64,000 nucleotides of DNA from Thermoclostridium stercorarium subsp. stercorarium DSM 8532 (GTDB lineage Bacteria; Bacillota; Clostridia; DSM-8532): NCBI RefSeq assembly GCF_000331995.1, contig NC_020134.1:558001-622000 (forward strand), given 5' to 3'. Below the pieces are notes generated by a model. It was not told the origin of the DNA, did no database searches, and saw only the letters and a list, made by a program, of their open reading frames with translations. Numbering within the stretch: the first letter of the stretch is position 1; each line of letters begins with the position of its first letter. The position numbers were made by a program, and so were the translations under genes. Of the stretch, positions 26,135 through 34,351 are shown one piece after another.

Positions 26135-28384
26135 GTGAATGGCATGGCTGAAAAGAAAAAGAATGATAAGGAAAGATATCAAAAGATAGGACAAGTCTTG
26201 AAAAACAACACATTTCAGCGCATACTGATCGGCGCTGTTTCGCTTGTTCTGGTTTTTATCATGATATCCGAGGGTGCGGCTCCAAGAAAGTACAAGCTTA
26301 CCCTCGGAATGGCTTCGGGGTTTGACATACGTGCTCCAAGGGATATAGAGAATACCATGAAAACAGAAGAGCTCGCCCTGGAGCGGGTGAAGGAAATACC
26401 TCCGGTTATTAAGGAACTGGAGCTGGCCAATACACAGATGCTGGGTAATATATACGAATTTTTTGATTCTCTTGATAATCTGAGGTCAAAAATTATTCCG
26501 GTAATGGAATCGGGCAATGAACATGGGCTTTCGGAACTTCTGGAACGGGAAAATGTCAGTGTGGAAAATCCGATTCTTGCGAAATTGCCCGAAGAGCTTC
26601 AGGAATATCTTTTCAGGCGCGATTCACAGGCCGATATCAGGCAGCTAAAAGATTTTCTGGTTAAACAGATAATGCCCGATATAACCACTACGGTGATAAC
26701 GGAGGAAAATCTTTCAGAAGTACTTCAGAATTTTACTGCCGAAATTGAGGAAAAAGTCGCTTCGTTTGAAATGCAGCAGGTCGCGAAGTATATTCTTTCA
26801 GGCGTGCTTGTACCCAACAGCATGGTGGATGAGGCAGCGACCGAAAAACAGAAAAATGATTTCATTGAAGCCTATAAACTTGAAAATCCTGTAATGATAT
26901 ACAAAAACGAAAGATTTATCAGAAAGGAAGACATTGTAACAGCCGATAAGCTTGATGTGGCAAGAAGGCTTGGTCTTCTTGACGAAGAAAACCGACCGGA
27001 CTACCTTTTCCTTGTAGCAGTGTTTTGTATCCTATTAATGCTTTGGATTATTCTTGCGCTGTTTTTGAGACATTTTGCGAGAAAGACCTTTGAGAGCCGA
27101 AATGAACTGATGTTTATTGCCAGTGTCATTGTACTGACCGTGTTTCTGGCTTTCATGTCAAAGGAGTTTATTCCCGAATATCAGTCTTATATCACGTTGG
27201 GCTTTATCGCACCGGTTTTGACTGTGGTTTTCCTTAACATACAGATTGCCGTCATGGTTAATCTGATTACCACGCTGGCGGTATCGCTGATGTTCAGGGA
27301 TAACTTCACTTTTCTGATTATGTTTGCCATAAGTGGTACGATAGCCGCCTTTCTTTCGGCAAATGCAAATCAGAGGAGAAAAATATCACTGACGGGGCTT
27401 GTTACGGGTACGGTTAATATTCTGGTGGTGGCTTGTATAGGAATGATGGAAAAAAAGGAATGGATCTCCATCCTTTATGAGGGCGGAATTTCCTTCATAA
27501 ACGGAATCCTTTCGGTTATACTTGCAATTGGAATATTACCGTTTTTTGAAGGAATCTTTAATATGATTACTCCGCTGAAACTTCTGGAACTGGCCGATCC
27601 GAATCATCCGCTTCTGAAACGTCTGTTATTGGAAGCGCCAGGAACATATCACCACAGTCTGATGGTTGGTAATCTGGCCGAAGCCGCCGTAAGGCAAATA
27701 GGCGGTAATGCGTTACTCGCAAGGGTTGGTGCGTATTTCCATGACGTGGGTAAACTGAAAAGGCCGAACTTTTTCAAGGAAAATCAGATGTCGGAAAACC
27801 CGCATGACAGAATAACGCCAAATTTAAGCACACTTGTAATAACTTCCCATACAAAAGACGGCGAGCAGCTTGCAATAAAATATAAACTTCCGAAGGCAAT
27901 ACGTGATATAATAGTACAGCATCACGGTTCAACACTGGTGGCCTATTTTTACCACAAGGCCAAGCAGTCTGAAAAGGGGACCGAGGTAAAGGAAAGCAAT
28001 TTCAGGTATGAAGGCCCGAAACCACAGTCAAGGGAGGCCGCTGTTGTGCTTCTGGCCGATTCGGTGGAAGCTGCGGTCCGGTCCTTGCCCGATAAGACAA
28101 AGGGCAAGATCGAGGGCTTGATCAGGAAAATTATTAAGGATAAACTGGATGACGGACAGTTGGATAACTGTGATTTGACGCTGAAGGATTTGAATGAAAT
28201 TGCGAATGCGTTCATGACGGTACTGAGCGGGTTCTTCCATGAAAGAACAGAATATCCGGAACTTGAGAAGAAAACCACATTGAACGAACTGGACGAAATC
28301 AGTAAAATTATGGATGATAAAAAGGAGAAGGAAAATGAAAGTGGTAATCCAAAACAAACTGAAGAAGAGATACCTTCCGATTAA
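26135..28384 (+). CDS. yqfF: YqfF/PgpH-type membrane HD phosphohydrolase
   Basis: The product has 749 residues: one N-terminal membrane helix (about 25-45), an extracytoplasmic 7TMR-HDED domain (about 50-290), seven membrane helices (about 290-475) and a cytoplasmic HD domain with H536-D537 in YFHDVGKLKRP, HHSLMVGNLAE and IVQHHGSTL. Listeria PgpH of this architecture degrades cyclic di-AMP; the activity here is inferred. The GTG 26135 has AAAGG very close; ATG 26144 is an alternative. The last 50 bases overlap ybeY. Position between phoH and ybeY is conserved across Firmicutes. Confidence 0.93.
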   Translation: MNGMAEKKKNDKERYQKIGQVLKNNTFQRILIGAVSLVLVFIMISEGAAPRKYKLTLGMASGFDIRAPRDIENTMKTEELALERVKEIPPVIKELELANTQMLGNIYEFFDSLDNLRSKIIPVMESGNEHGLSELLERENVSVENPILAKLPEELQEYLFRRDSQADIRQLKDFLVKQIMPDITTTVITEENLSEVLQNFTAEIEEKVASFEMQQVAKYILSGVLVPNSMVDEAATEKQKNDFIEAYKLENPVMIYKNERFIRKEDIVTADKLDVARRLGLLDEENRPDYLFLVAVFCILLMLWIILALFLRHFARKTFESRNELMFIASVIVLTVFLAFMSKEFIPEYQSYITLGFIAPVLTVVFLNIQIAVMVNLITTLAVSLMFRDNFTFLIMFAISGTIAAFLSANANQRRKISLTGLVTGTVNILVVACIGMMEKKEWISILYEGGISFINGILSVILAIGILPFFEGIFNMITPLKLLELADPNHPLLKRLLLEAPGTYHHSLMVGNLAEAAVRQIGGNALLARVGAYFHDVGKLKRPNFFKENQMSENPHDRITPNLSTLVITSHTKDGEQLAIKYKLPKAIRDIIVQHHGSTLVAYFYHKAKQSEKGTEVKESNFRYEGPKPQSREAAVVLLADSVEAAVRSLPDKTKGKIEGLIRKIIKDKLDDGQLDNCDLTLKDLNEIANAFMTVLSGFFHERTEYPELEKKTTLNELDEISKIMDDKKEKENESGNPKQTEEEIPSD

Positions 28385-28823
28385 GCATATCAGGGCACTT
28401 GTTACGACAGCGGCGGAAGCGGTACTGGCGGCTGAGAAGGTGGAATTTCCCGTTCTTGTTTCGGTCCTTCTTGTTGAAAATGACGAGATTAGAAGAATAA
28501 ACGCCGAATACAGGAAAAAAGACAGTGTGACCGATGTTCTTTCATTTCCGATGCTTGATATGGAGGACGGCTCATTTATTACCGAACCTACCGAAATAGA
28601 CATGGATGACGGGAAGCTTTTTCTCGGCGACATTGTAATATCGGTTCCGAGAGCTATTGAACAGGCTGAAAACTACGGACATTCGGTTGAAAGGGAGCTG
28701 GCGTTTTTGACTGTTCACGGTGTTTTACATCTGCTGGGCTATGATCATAATATACCTGAAAGGGAAGAAAAAATGAAAAAACGGCAGGAAGAAATTCTGG
28801 AGTCAATCGGCCTGCCAAGATGA
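28335..28823 (+). CDS. ybeY: Endoribonuclease YbeY
   Basis: The 162-residue product is a single-domain metal-dependent RNase for 16S rRNA maturation and quality control. The zinc motif HGVLHLLGYDH begins at H128, and DVLSFPMLD is the family's second hallmark. ATG 28335 follows AAAAGGAGAAGG and lies within the last 50 bases of the HD gene in another frame. The dgkA gene follows 16 bases later, giving the usual phoH-yqfF-ybeY-dgkA order. Confidence 0.96.
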   Translation: MKVVIQNKLKKRYLPIKHIRALVTTAAEAVLAAEKVEFPVLVSVLLVENDEIRRINAEYRKKDSVTDVLSFPMLDMEDGSFITEPTEIDMDDGKLFLGDIVISVPRAIEQAENYGHSVERELAFLTVHGVLHLLGYDHNIPEREEKMKKRQEEILESIGLPR

Positions 28824-28839
28824 AAAATCGGGGAAAGGT

Positions 28840-29220
28840 ATGAAAAGCAGAACGTTGAGGGATAGTTTCAAGTACGCCGGTCAGGGGATAAAAGAGGCAT
28901 TTGTCAGTGAAAGAAATTTTAAAATTCACTGTTTCGCAACTTTGCTGGTATGTATTTTCGGATTTTTTTTCAGGCTTCCGCTGGAAAAATGGCTTGCATT
29001 AATTTTTGCGATAGGTTTCGTGCTTGTATGCGAGCTTGTGAACACCGCCGGCGAAGTTTTGGTGGACATGATAACAAAGGAATATTCGGCCGAGGCTAAA
29101 AAAGTTAAGGACCTTCTGGCAGGTGCCGTTCTGATATCGGCGGTTACCGCGTTTGTGGCAGGTATTTTGGTTTTTATTGAGCCGGTGGTTAAATTCATTA
29201 CAGACATTTTTCATTTTTAA
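28840..29220 (+). CDS. dgkA: Undecaprenol/diacylglycerol kinase
   Basis: The 126-residue membrane protein has three membrane helices and the family motif CELVNTAGEVLVD, where Glu residues bind Mg-ATP. Gram-positive members phosphorylate undecaprenol, recycling the lipid carrier for cell-wall synthesis, rather than diacylglycerol. The usual Ile after NTA is Gly here, a minor change. It is part of the ybeY operon. Confidence 0.95.
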   Translation: MKSRTLRDSFKYAGQGIKEAFVSERNFKIHCFATLLVCIFGFFFRLPLEKWLALIFAIGFVLVCELVNTAGEVLVDMITKEYSAEAKKVKDLLAGAVLISAVTAFVAGILVFIEPVVKFITDIFHF

Positions 29221-29234
29221 TGAAGGAGTAGGGA

Positions 29235-29900
29235 ATGTTTAGGGGAAATTTGTCAGATTACCTGTTGATGGTGCCAGTTTTGCTTATTTCATTAACAGTG
29301 CATGAGTTTGCTCATGGTTATACGGCGTATCGTCTGGGGGATCCGACTGCAAAAAACGAAGGGAGGCTTAGTTTAAATCCCTTCAGGCATCTCGATCCCA
29401 TAGGTACGATAATGATGATTGTTGCAAGGATTGGCTGGGCAAAACCCGTACCGATAAACCCCGCTTATTTTAGGGACAGAAAAAGGGGAACAATGCTGGT
29501 TAGTTTCGCCGGGCCGCTTTCCAACCTGGCGATGGCGTTTATAGGGGTTTTTCTGTACAAGATAACTTATGTTATAAGCTACAGCAGCATAATTGCGGGA
29601 GATGCCTTTGCGACGTATTTCATGAGCTTTTTGTTATTGTTTTTTACCGTTAATATTAACCTGGCTATATTTAACCTGCTGCCTGTACCGCCTTTGGACG
29701 GGTCAAAAATTCTTTACGGTGTTCTGCCTTATGATAAGTACTTCCGGTATATGCAGTATGAAAGGTATGTAGGAATGATTTTTCTTGTCATAGTTCTGGC
29801 CTTTCCTTCGGCGTTAAGCACGGTTATTTCTTTTTTCACCCAGCCAATTGCCAAAAGCATGATCTGGTGTGTGGATCTTATTATCGGACTTTTTCTGTGA
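29235..29900 (+). CDS. Site-2-protease family membrane metallopeptidase (M50)
   Basis: The 221-residue protein has about five membrane helices. The zinc motif H23-EFA-H27 lies in the first or second helix, and the third ligand region NLLPVPPLDGSKIL near residue 140 has the NxxPxxPxDG form. This is the YwhC-like minimal M50 branch with no PDZ domain. It would cut substrates within the membrane; the substrate is unknown. It lies between dgkA and scpA with short gaps, so it is part of the operon. Confidence 0.92.
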   Translation: MFRGNLSDYLLMVPVLLISLTVHEFAHGYTAYRLGDPTAKNEGRLSLNPFRHLDPIGTIMMIVARIGWAKPVPINPAYFRDRKRGTMLVSFAGPLSNLAMAFIGVFLYKITYVISYSSIIAGDAFATYFMSFLLLFFTVNINLAIFNLLPVPPLDGSKILYGVLPYDKYFRYMQYERYVGMIFLVIVLAFPSALSTVISFFTQPIAKSMIWCVDLIIGLFL

Positions 29901-29909
29901 GGGGTGTTT

Positions 29910-30677
29910 ATGGGATTTGAGCATACAGCTTCGCCCGCCGACGTATGCACTATTAAACTGAAGAATTTTGAAGGGCCTCTGGATCTGCTTTTTTACCTTA
30001 TAGAGAAAAACCAGATTAATATTTATGATATTCCAATAGTGGAAATAACCGACCAGTATATGGAATATCTTTTTGCGATGCAGCAGATGGATCTTGAAAT
30101 AGCCAGTGAATTTCTTGTAATGGCGGCAACACTTCTGCATATAAAGTCAAAACTCCTGCTGCCGTCCAGGAAGGAGGAAGAGCAGGAGGAAGAAGATCCA
30201 CGGGAGGAGCTGGTTGTTAAACTTGTGGAATACAAAAGAATAAAAGAGTTTGCAGAGATACTGAAAGAAAGGGAACAAATCTGGAGCAGGGTTTATTATA
30301 AACTCCCCGAAGCCCTTCCGGAATCAGTTTTTGAAGAAATACTGGATGTATCGCCGCTGATGCTGAAGGAATGTTATCTGAAATGCATGCAGAATTATTA
30401 TGAAAGGCAGAACGACGTTACACATAAAATGGAAAGAATTTTAAGGCGGGAACAGGTCTCGCTGAGACTCAAGATAAAGGAATTGCTGGCAAGATTGAAA
30501 CGGGGTGTTAAACTTTGTTTTTCCCAGTTATATAATTTAAAGCATATGTCCCGTATTGAAGTGGCGACAGGTTTTCTTGCCACTTTGGAAGTTGCGAAAA
30601 TGGGCAGGGCCACCATTTATCAGAAGGAAGAGTTTGGTGAGATTTATATAGAGCCTAAAGTACAAAGGAAGGGATAA
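29910..30677 (+). CDS. scpA: Segregation and condensation protein A
   Basis: The 255-residue kleisin links SMC heads and binds ScpB to form the condensin complex on DNA. The N-terminal signature IKLKNFEGPLDLLFYLIEKN and an acidic central linker (KEEEQEEEDPREE) are visible, with a winged-helix C-terminus. ATG 29910 follows GAGGGG by five bases; GTG 29904 overlaps that site. scpB follows eight bases after the stop. Confidence 0.96.
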   Translation: MGFEHTASPADVCTIKLKNFEGPLDLLFYLIEKNQINIYDIPIVEITDQYMEYLFAMQQMDLEIASEFLVMAATLLHIKSKLLLPSRKEEEQEEEDPREELVVKLVEYKRIKEFAEILKEREQIWSRVYYKLPEALPESVFEEILDVSPLMLKECYLKCMQNYYERQNDVTHKMERILRREQVSLRLKIKELLARLKRGVKLCFSQLYNLKHMSRIEVATGFLATLEVAKMGRATIYQKEEFGEIYIEPKVQRKG

Positions 30678-30685
30678 ACAGCGGT

Positions 30686-31237
30686 ATGGATGATTTAAGG
30701 GAAATTGAAGCCGTACTGGAAGCTGTATTGTTTGCTGCGGGTGATTCGGTCCCGCTGGAAAAGCTGTCTGAAATTATAGGTCAGGATAAAAAAACCACTG
30801 CGGGCATACTGTCCGGCATGGAATTAAAGTATAAAAACTCAAACAGGGGAATCATGCTAAGGCAGCTGGGCTCGAATTATCAGTTGTGCACAAAACCGGA
30901 ATATGAAGAATACATAGCGTATTTGGGCACCGGAAGGAAAAAACAGGGACTGTCTCAAGCGGCCTATGAAGTACTTGCAATAATTGCCTATCACCAGCCG
31001 GTAACGAAAGCTTATGTGGAACAGGTACGCGGGGTGAATTCCGACAATGTGATTGCAACCCTTTTAGAAAAGAATTTAATATGCGAAATAGGAAGGCAGG
31101 AAGGGCCGGGAAGGCCGAAACTGTACGGTACCACGGAGGAGTTCCTCCGGGTGTTCGGTTTCAGCTCCCTTAATGACCTTCCCAAGTTAAGCATGAATGA
31201 AATTCAGGTTGTAATGAATGACGTGCCCGTGGATTAG
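30686..31237 (+). CDS. scpB: Segregation and condensation protein B
   Basis: The 183-residue product consists of two winged-helix domains and partners ScpA in the SMC complex. Typical features are IEAVLEAVLFAAGDSVPLEKL at the start (two segments joined here), QAAYEVLAIIAYHQPVT in the middle and GRPKLYGTTEEFLRVFG. The gene ends the operon; a 214-base gap with possible RNA structure follows. Confidence 0.96.
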   Translation: MDDLREIEAVLEAVLFAAGDSVPLEKLSEIIGQDKKTTAGILSGMELKYKNSNRGIMLRQLGSNYQLCTKPEYEEYIAYLGTGRKKQGLSQAAYEVLAIIAYHQPVTKAYVEQVRGVNSDNVIATLLEKNLICEIGRQEGPGRPKLYGTTEEFLRVFGFSSLNDLPKLSMNEIQVVMNDVPVD

Positions 31238-31451
31238 CGGGTTATAAGCTTACGCATCCAGATATGAATGCGACATTCCCGGGAACGGGCTTAGAGCGTG
31301 TATCTGGGCGGCAAAGCTCACAACCGGCGGTACAAATCTGTATTGCGACAGGGATTAGGAATCGGGATTAATATGGATAAAGCGTTAGATTAAGGAAATT
31401 TTGGGTATATAAAGTGTATTGAACGGATAAAATAACCGGGAGGTGGGAAAA
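31238..31451 (+). other. Intergenic region with nested inverted repeats after scpB
   Basis: CCAGATA (31258-31264) can pair with TATCTGG (31301-31307). Inside are GAATG-CGA-CATTC (31266-31278) and CCCG-GGAA-CGGG (31278-31289), a GNRA-type loop. ATCTGT...ACAGGGAT lies further on at about 31336-31354. No T-run follows the outer helix. It is not a protein gene; whether it is a leader RNA or chance is open. Confidence 0.3.
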
Positions 31452-31994
31452 ATGTACCTCCCGGTTGTTTTTTGCATTATTGCGCTTATAATTGTTGCGC
31501 TTTTTATGAGTTTAAGAATATCCATAGAATTTACGGCCGGAAGTGAAGGAATAAGCTATACCGTCAAAGGAATTGTGTTTAAATATATAAAAATTCTTGA
31601 AATAAAAAGCAATTCAGAAAAAAAAAGAAAAAAGACGAAAGGCGGCGAAAAAAAACGTGGAAGGATTCTGGGGATTATTCGTACGGCAATGAGGAAAAAA
31701 AACGGCAAGGCGGTCCATATAGAAAAATTTTCTCTTACGGGTACGTTTTCTGTTGATGATGCGGCTGCGAACGCAATTCTTTATGGGGGTTTCATTATTC
31801 TGTGGCAGTTTGCCGTCCTTTTTCTTTCGGAACATTTCACTTTCGAACATCAGAATTATGCTTTTTATCCTGATTTTCAGAATGATAAAACTGAATTCAT
31901 ATTTCAGATAATTTTCCGTGTGGTCATATTTAAAGCATTGCTTCTGTTGGCACGATACTGGCTGGAATCAAAAATTAACAATAAAACTGAATAG
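31452..31994 (+). CDS. DUF2953 family membrane protein
   Basis: The 180-residue product has an N-terminal membrane helix (about 2-22), a strongly basic Lys-rich segment (about 55-80) and further hydrophobic stretches near 105-130 and 160-172. This matches the DUF2953 family, small sporulation-associated proteins of unknown function commonly placed just before ytfJ, as here. ATG 31452 follows GGGAGG by eight bases; GTG 31443 is in frame but falls in that site. Confidence 0.82.
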   Translation: MYLPVVFCIIALIIVALFMSLRISIEFTAGSEGISYTVKGIVFKYIKILEIKSNSEKKRKKTKGGEKKRGRILGIIRTAMRKKNGKAVHIEKFSLTGTFSVDDAAANAILYGGFIILWQFAVLFLSEHFTFEHQNYAFYPDFQNDKTEFIFQIIFRVVIFKALLLLARYWLESKINNKTE

Positions 31995-32051
31995 TTTAAA
32001 CCAATATTGTAAAGGATAAACAGTGAGTTAAACATTCAGGGAGGTGAAAAA

Positions 32052-32501
32052 ATGGGAACGCATCCAATAGATGAATTAATGAAAACCGCCATGGAAAGCA
32101 TCCGTGATATGGTGGATGTCAATACTATTGTAGGGGATGCCGTACAGACTGCAGACGATACAGTCATCATTCCGGTTTCCCGTGTGACGTTCGGATTTGC
32201 AGCAGGCGGCGGAGACTATCAGGGACAGAACGATTCCAAGTCCGATTCCGATAATAACGGCTTCCCTTTTGCAGGAGGCAGCGGCGCAGGAGTAAAAATA
32301 CACCCTGTTGCTTTTCTTGTGGTGGGTAAAAATAATACGATTAAGCTTTTACCTGTTGAACATAATACAACAATAGATCGTTTTATGGATTTCATATCAA
32401 GCATGCTGGATAAAATTGTGCCCGTTATTATGAACAAAAAAGAAGAGGAAGAAAAAAACAAAAACAAGAAAGAAGAAAAAAAGCAGCAGGAACCTTTTTA
32501 A
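32052..32501 (+). CDS. gerW: Spore protein YtfJ/GerW
   Basis: The 149-residue product contains the GerW domain with Gly-rich FAAGGGDYQGQN and GGSGAGVKIHPVAFLVV stretches and a Lys/Glu-rich tail. In B. subtilis YtfJ is a forespore-made protein needed for normal germination with some nutrients. ATG 32052 follows GGGAGGTG. The stop codon lies in the loop of a hairpin at 32481-32514. Confidence 0.95.
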   Translation: MGTHPIDELMKTAMESIRDMVDVNTIVGDAVQTADDTVIIPVSRVTFGFAAGGGDYQGQNDSKSDSDNNGFPFAGGSGAGVKIHPVAFLVVGKNNTIKLLPVEHNTTIDRFMDFISSMLDKIVPVIMNKKEEEEKNKNKKEEKKQQEPF

Positions 32502-32514
32502 GTTCCTGCTGCTT
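32481..32514. terminator. Bidirectional hairpin terminator between gerW and the SASP gene
   Basis: AAGCAGCAGGAAC and GTTCCTGCTGCTT form a 13-bp perfect stem around the gerW stop codon. The T-run is on the minus strand, so it terminates the SASP transcript best, and may also end gerW. Confidence 0.7.
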
Positions 32515-32621
32515 TATGTCGGCTATGGGCTTGGTCGGTGCAAGTCTGCATTATGGCCTCATAGCGGGAATTATCGGTCGGTGACAGGGACGTATATTGT
32601 TGCTGCAAAGAATGTTATTCT

Positions 32622-32834
32622 TTATTGCTGCTTGTTGTTAACGTCATACTGAGGATACTGGTTTCCGGTGTAGCTCTCAAAAACTTTCTTAACTATATTA
32701 CCACCTATTGTTCCTGCTTCTCTTGAAGTCAGGTCACCGTTGTAACCCTGTTTGAGGTTGATACCTAACTGGCTTGCAATTTCGTATTTCATGTTTTCAA
32801 AAGCTGTTCTGCTTCTTGAATTGTTTCTTGCCAT
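32622..32834 (-). CDS. Alpha/beta-type small acid-soluble spore protein (SASP)
   Basis: The 70-residue product has the SASP signatures FENMKYEIASQLGI and NGDLTSREAGTIGGNIVKK. Such proteins coat forespore DNA, protect it and are later degraded to amino acids by GPR, whose cleavage site is in the EIA region; gpr is at 16258. ATG 32834 is 11 bases after AGGAGG. Family members are made in the forespore under sigma-G; a CATAATA -10 candidate lies upstream. Confidence 0.96.
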   Translation of the reverse strand: MARNNSRSRTAFENMKYEIASQLGINLKQGYNGDLTSREAGTIGGNIVKKVFESYTGNQYPQYDVNNKQQ

Positions 32835-32858
32835 CTTCTTTTTCACCTCCTCACTACC

Positions 32859-32865
32859 TATTATG
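32859..32865 (-). promoter_or_regulatory. Possible sigma-G -10 element for the SASP gene
   Basis: CATAATA on the minus strand matches the sigma-G -10 consensus. The -35 at normal spacing (CTCATA) is poor and the leader would be short. Confidence 0.35.
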
Positions 32866-33019
32866 GCTTAAAGTAAGTTTAATATGAGTAGTAAGTTATG
32901 GTGCATTTGGCTTACATTTAAAAAAGTTTCACAAAAAATTTCAATATTAATTTTGTATATAAAATATTCCTCAAAATTATTAAAAATAAAACAAAATTCG
33001 ATTGTCACTTTATATCATT

Positions 33020-33049
33020 TTGTTGTATTCCGATATTTAGTATGATAAT
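33020..33049 (+). promoter_or_regulatory. Possible sigma-A promoter of the flagellar operon
   Basis: TTGTTG at 33020-33025 and GATAAT at 33044-33049 have an 18-base spacer, 70 bases before flgB. Confidence 0.35.
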
Positions 33050-33117
33050 ATATCTGATAGAAAATTTATATGTACACGTCTTTTTAACGGAAGAGAAGGT
33101 ATTAAGGGGTGAGCTGC

Positions 33118-33498
33118 TTGGTAACTAAATTGCTTTTTGCAGACACTCGCATAGAGAAAGCATTGGATGTCGCGTGGAAGCGCAATGAGATCATCTCGGA
33201 GAATATTGCTAATGTTGACACACCCGGATATAAAAGAAAAGACGTGCAGTTTGAAAATTATCTCAATTCTGAGTTAAAACATGGCAGCATTTCAAATTTT
33301 AACTCAAAACTTTCAAACAATGACGGTATCAGGGTGGTTTATGATAACATCAATTACAGTTACCGCCTTGACGGTAATAATGTGGATATTGAAAGAGAAA
33401 TGGCTATTATGGCTGAGAACACGATAAGGTACTATACCCTTATTAATCGAATCAGCAGTCAGTTCAACAAGATACGCACAATTATAAAAGGAGGATAA
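33118..33498 (+). CDS. flgB: Flagellar basal-body rod protein FlgB
   Basis: The 126-residue product is a proximal rod protein with the conserved N-terminal segment RNEIISENIANVDTPGYKRKD and the coiled C-terminus typical of axial proteins. It is exported through the flagellar type III apparatus and joins the rod. TTG 33118 is eight bases after AAGGGG; GTG 33109 overlaps that site. It is the first gene of an operon that runs to flhB. Confidence 0.95.
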   Translation: MVTKLLFADTRIEKALDVAWKRNEIISENIANVDTPGYKRKDVQFENYLNSELKHGSISNFNSKLSNNDGIRVVYDNINYSYRLDGNNVDIEREMAIMAENTIRYYTLINRISSQFNKIRTIIKGG

Positions 33499-33504
33499 TG
33501 TAAA

Positions 33505-33954
33505 ATGGGTTACTTCAGTGCGCTGCATGCAAGTGCTTCTGCGTTGACGGCGCAGAGGTTGAGAATGGATATTATTTCAGAAAATATAGCCAATGCCAAT
33601 ACCACACGGACCGAGGACGCAACTCCATACAGAAGAAAAACCGTCATTTTTGAAGCCATGAACGGGAACATGCCGTTTTCTACATATCTGTCGGAGGCCG
33701 GCAGTAAACTGTCAGGAAGCAGTGCCGGTGGTGTACGTGTGGCTGCGATTGTGGAAGATCAGTCTCCATTTAAAAGTGTTTATGATCCCGGTCATCCTGA
33801 TGCGGATGAAAACGGGATGGTTCAGATGCCCAATGTGGATGTCGTTACCGAAATGGTAAACTTAATATCCGCTTCAAGAGCCTATGAGGCAAATATCACT
33901 TCGATAAACACAACCAAATCCATGGCACTGAAAGCACTTGAAATAGGTAAATGA
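33505..33954 (+). CDS. flgC: Flagellar basal-body rod protein FlgC
   Basis: The 149-residue rod protein has the axial N-terminal motif RLRMDIISENIANANTTRTED and the C-terminal NVDVVTEMVNLISASRAYEANIT. It assembles with FlgB and FliE in the proximal rod. It starts six bases after flgB, with a GGAGG site in the preceding gene's end. Confidence 0.97.
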   Translation: MGYFSALHASASALTAQRLRMDIISENIANANTTRTEDATPYRRKTVIFEAMNGNMPFSTYLSEAGSKLSGSSAGGVRVAAIVEDQSPFKSVYDPGHPDADENGMVQMPNVDVVTEMVNLISASRAYEANITSINTTKSMALKALEIGK

Positions 33955-33991
33955 TAACAGGCGGTTAAAAACGAATAAGGAGAGGTAAGAA

Positions 33992-34291
33992 ATGAACGTT
34001 TCAGCAGTATCGTCCGTTATGGACAACATGTCTGTAAATAACGCTTTGAATAAAGTGGCAGAGAAAGAGAGTATAAGTTTTCGGGATATGTTGATGAATG
34101 AAATTTACAGAGTAAGTGAACTGGAAAAGGAGGCTGATGCCATTACCTCGGATTTTATTTCGGGGAAAACCGATAATATTCACTCTGTGTTAATTGCGGC
34201 CGAAAAGGCATCCATCGCATTGCAGTTAATGATAGAAATACGAAACAAGGTAATTGACGCTTATAACGAAATTATGAGGATGCAGGTCTGA
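33992..34291 (+). CDS. fliE: Flagellar hook-basal body protein FliE
   Basis: The 99-residue product has the FliE C-terminal signature DNIHSVLIAAEKASIALQLM. It links the MS ring to the rod. The gene follows flgC in the conserved order. Confidence 0.96.
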   Translation: MNVSAVSSVMDNMSVNNALNKVAEKESISFRDMLMNEIYRVSELEKEADAITSDFISGKTDNIHSVLIAAEKASIALQLMIEIRNKVIDAYNEIMRMQV

Positions 34292-34351
34292 TTATGGTTT
34301 TGTTAGATTATATATCAACAAAAGAAAAGGCCGCTGTGGAGGGAAGAAAGC

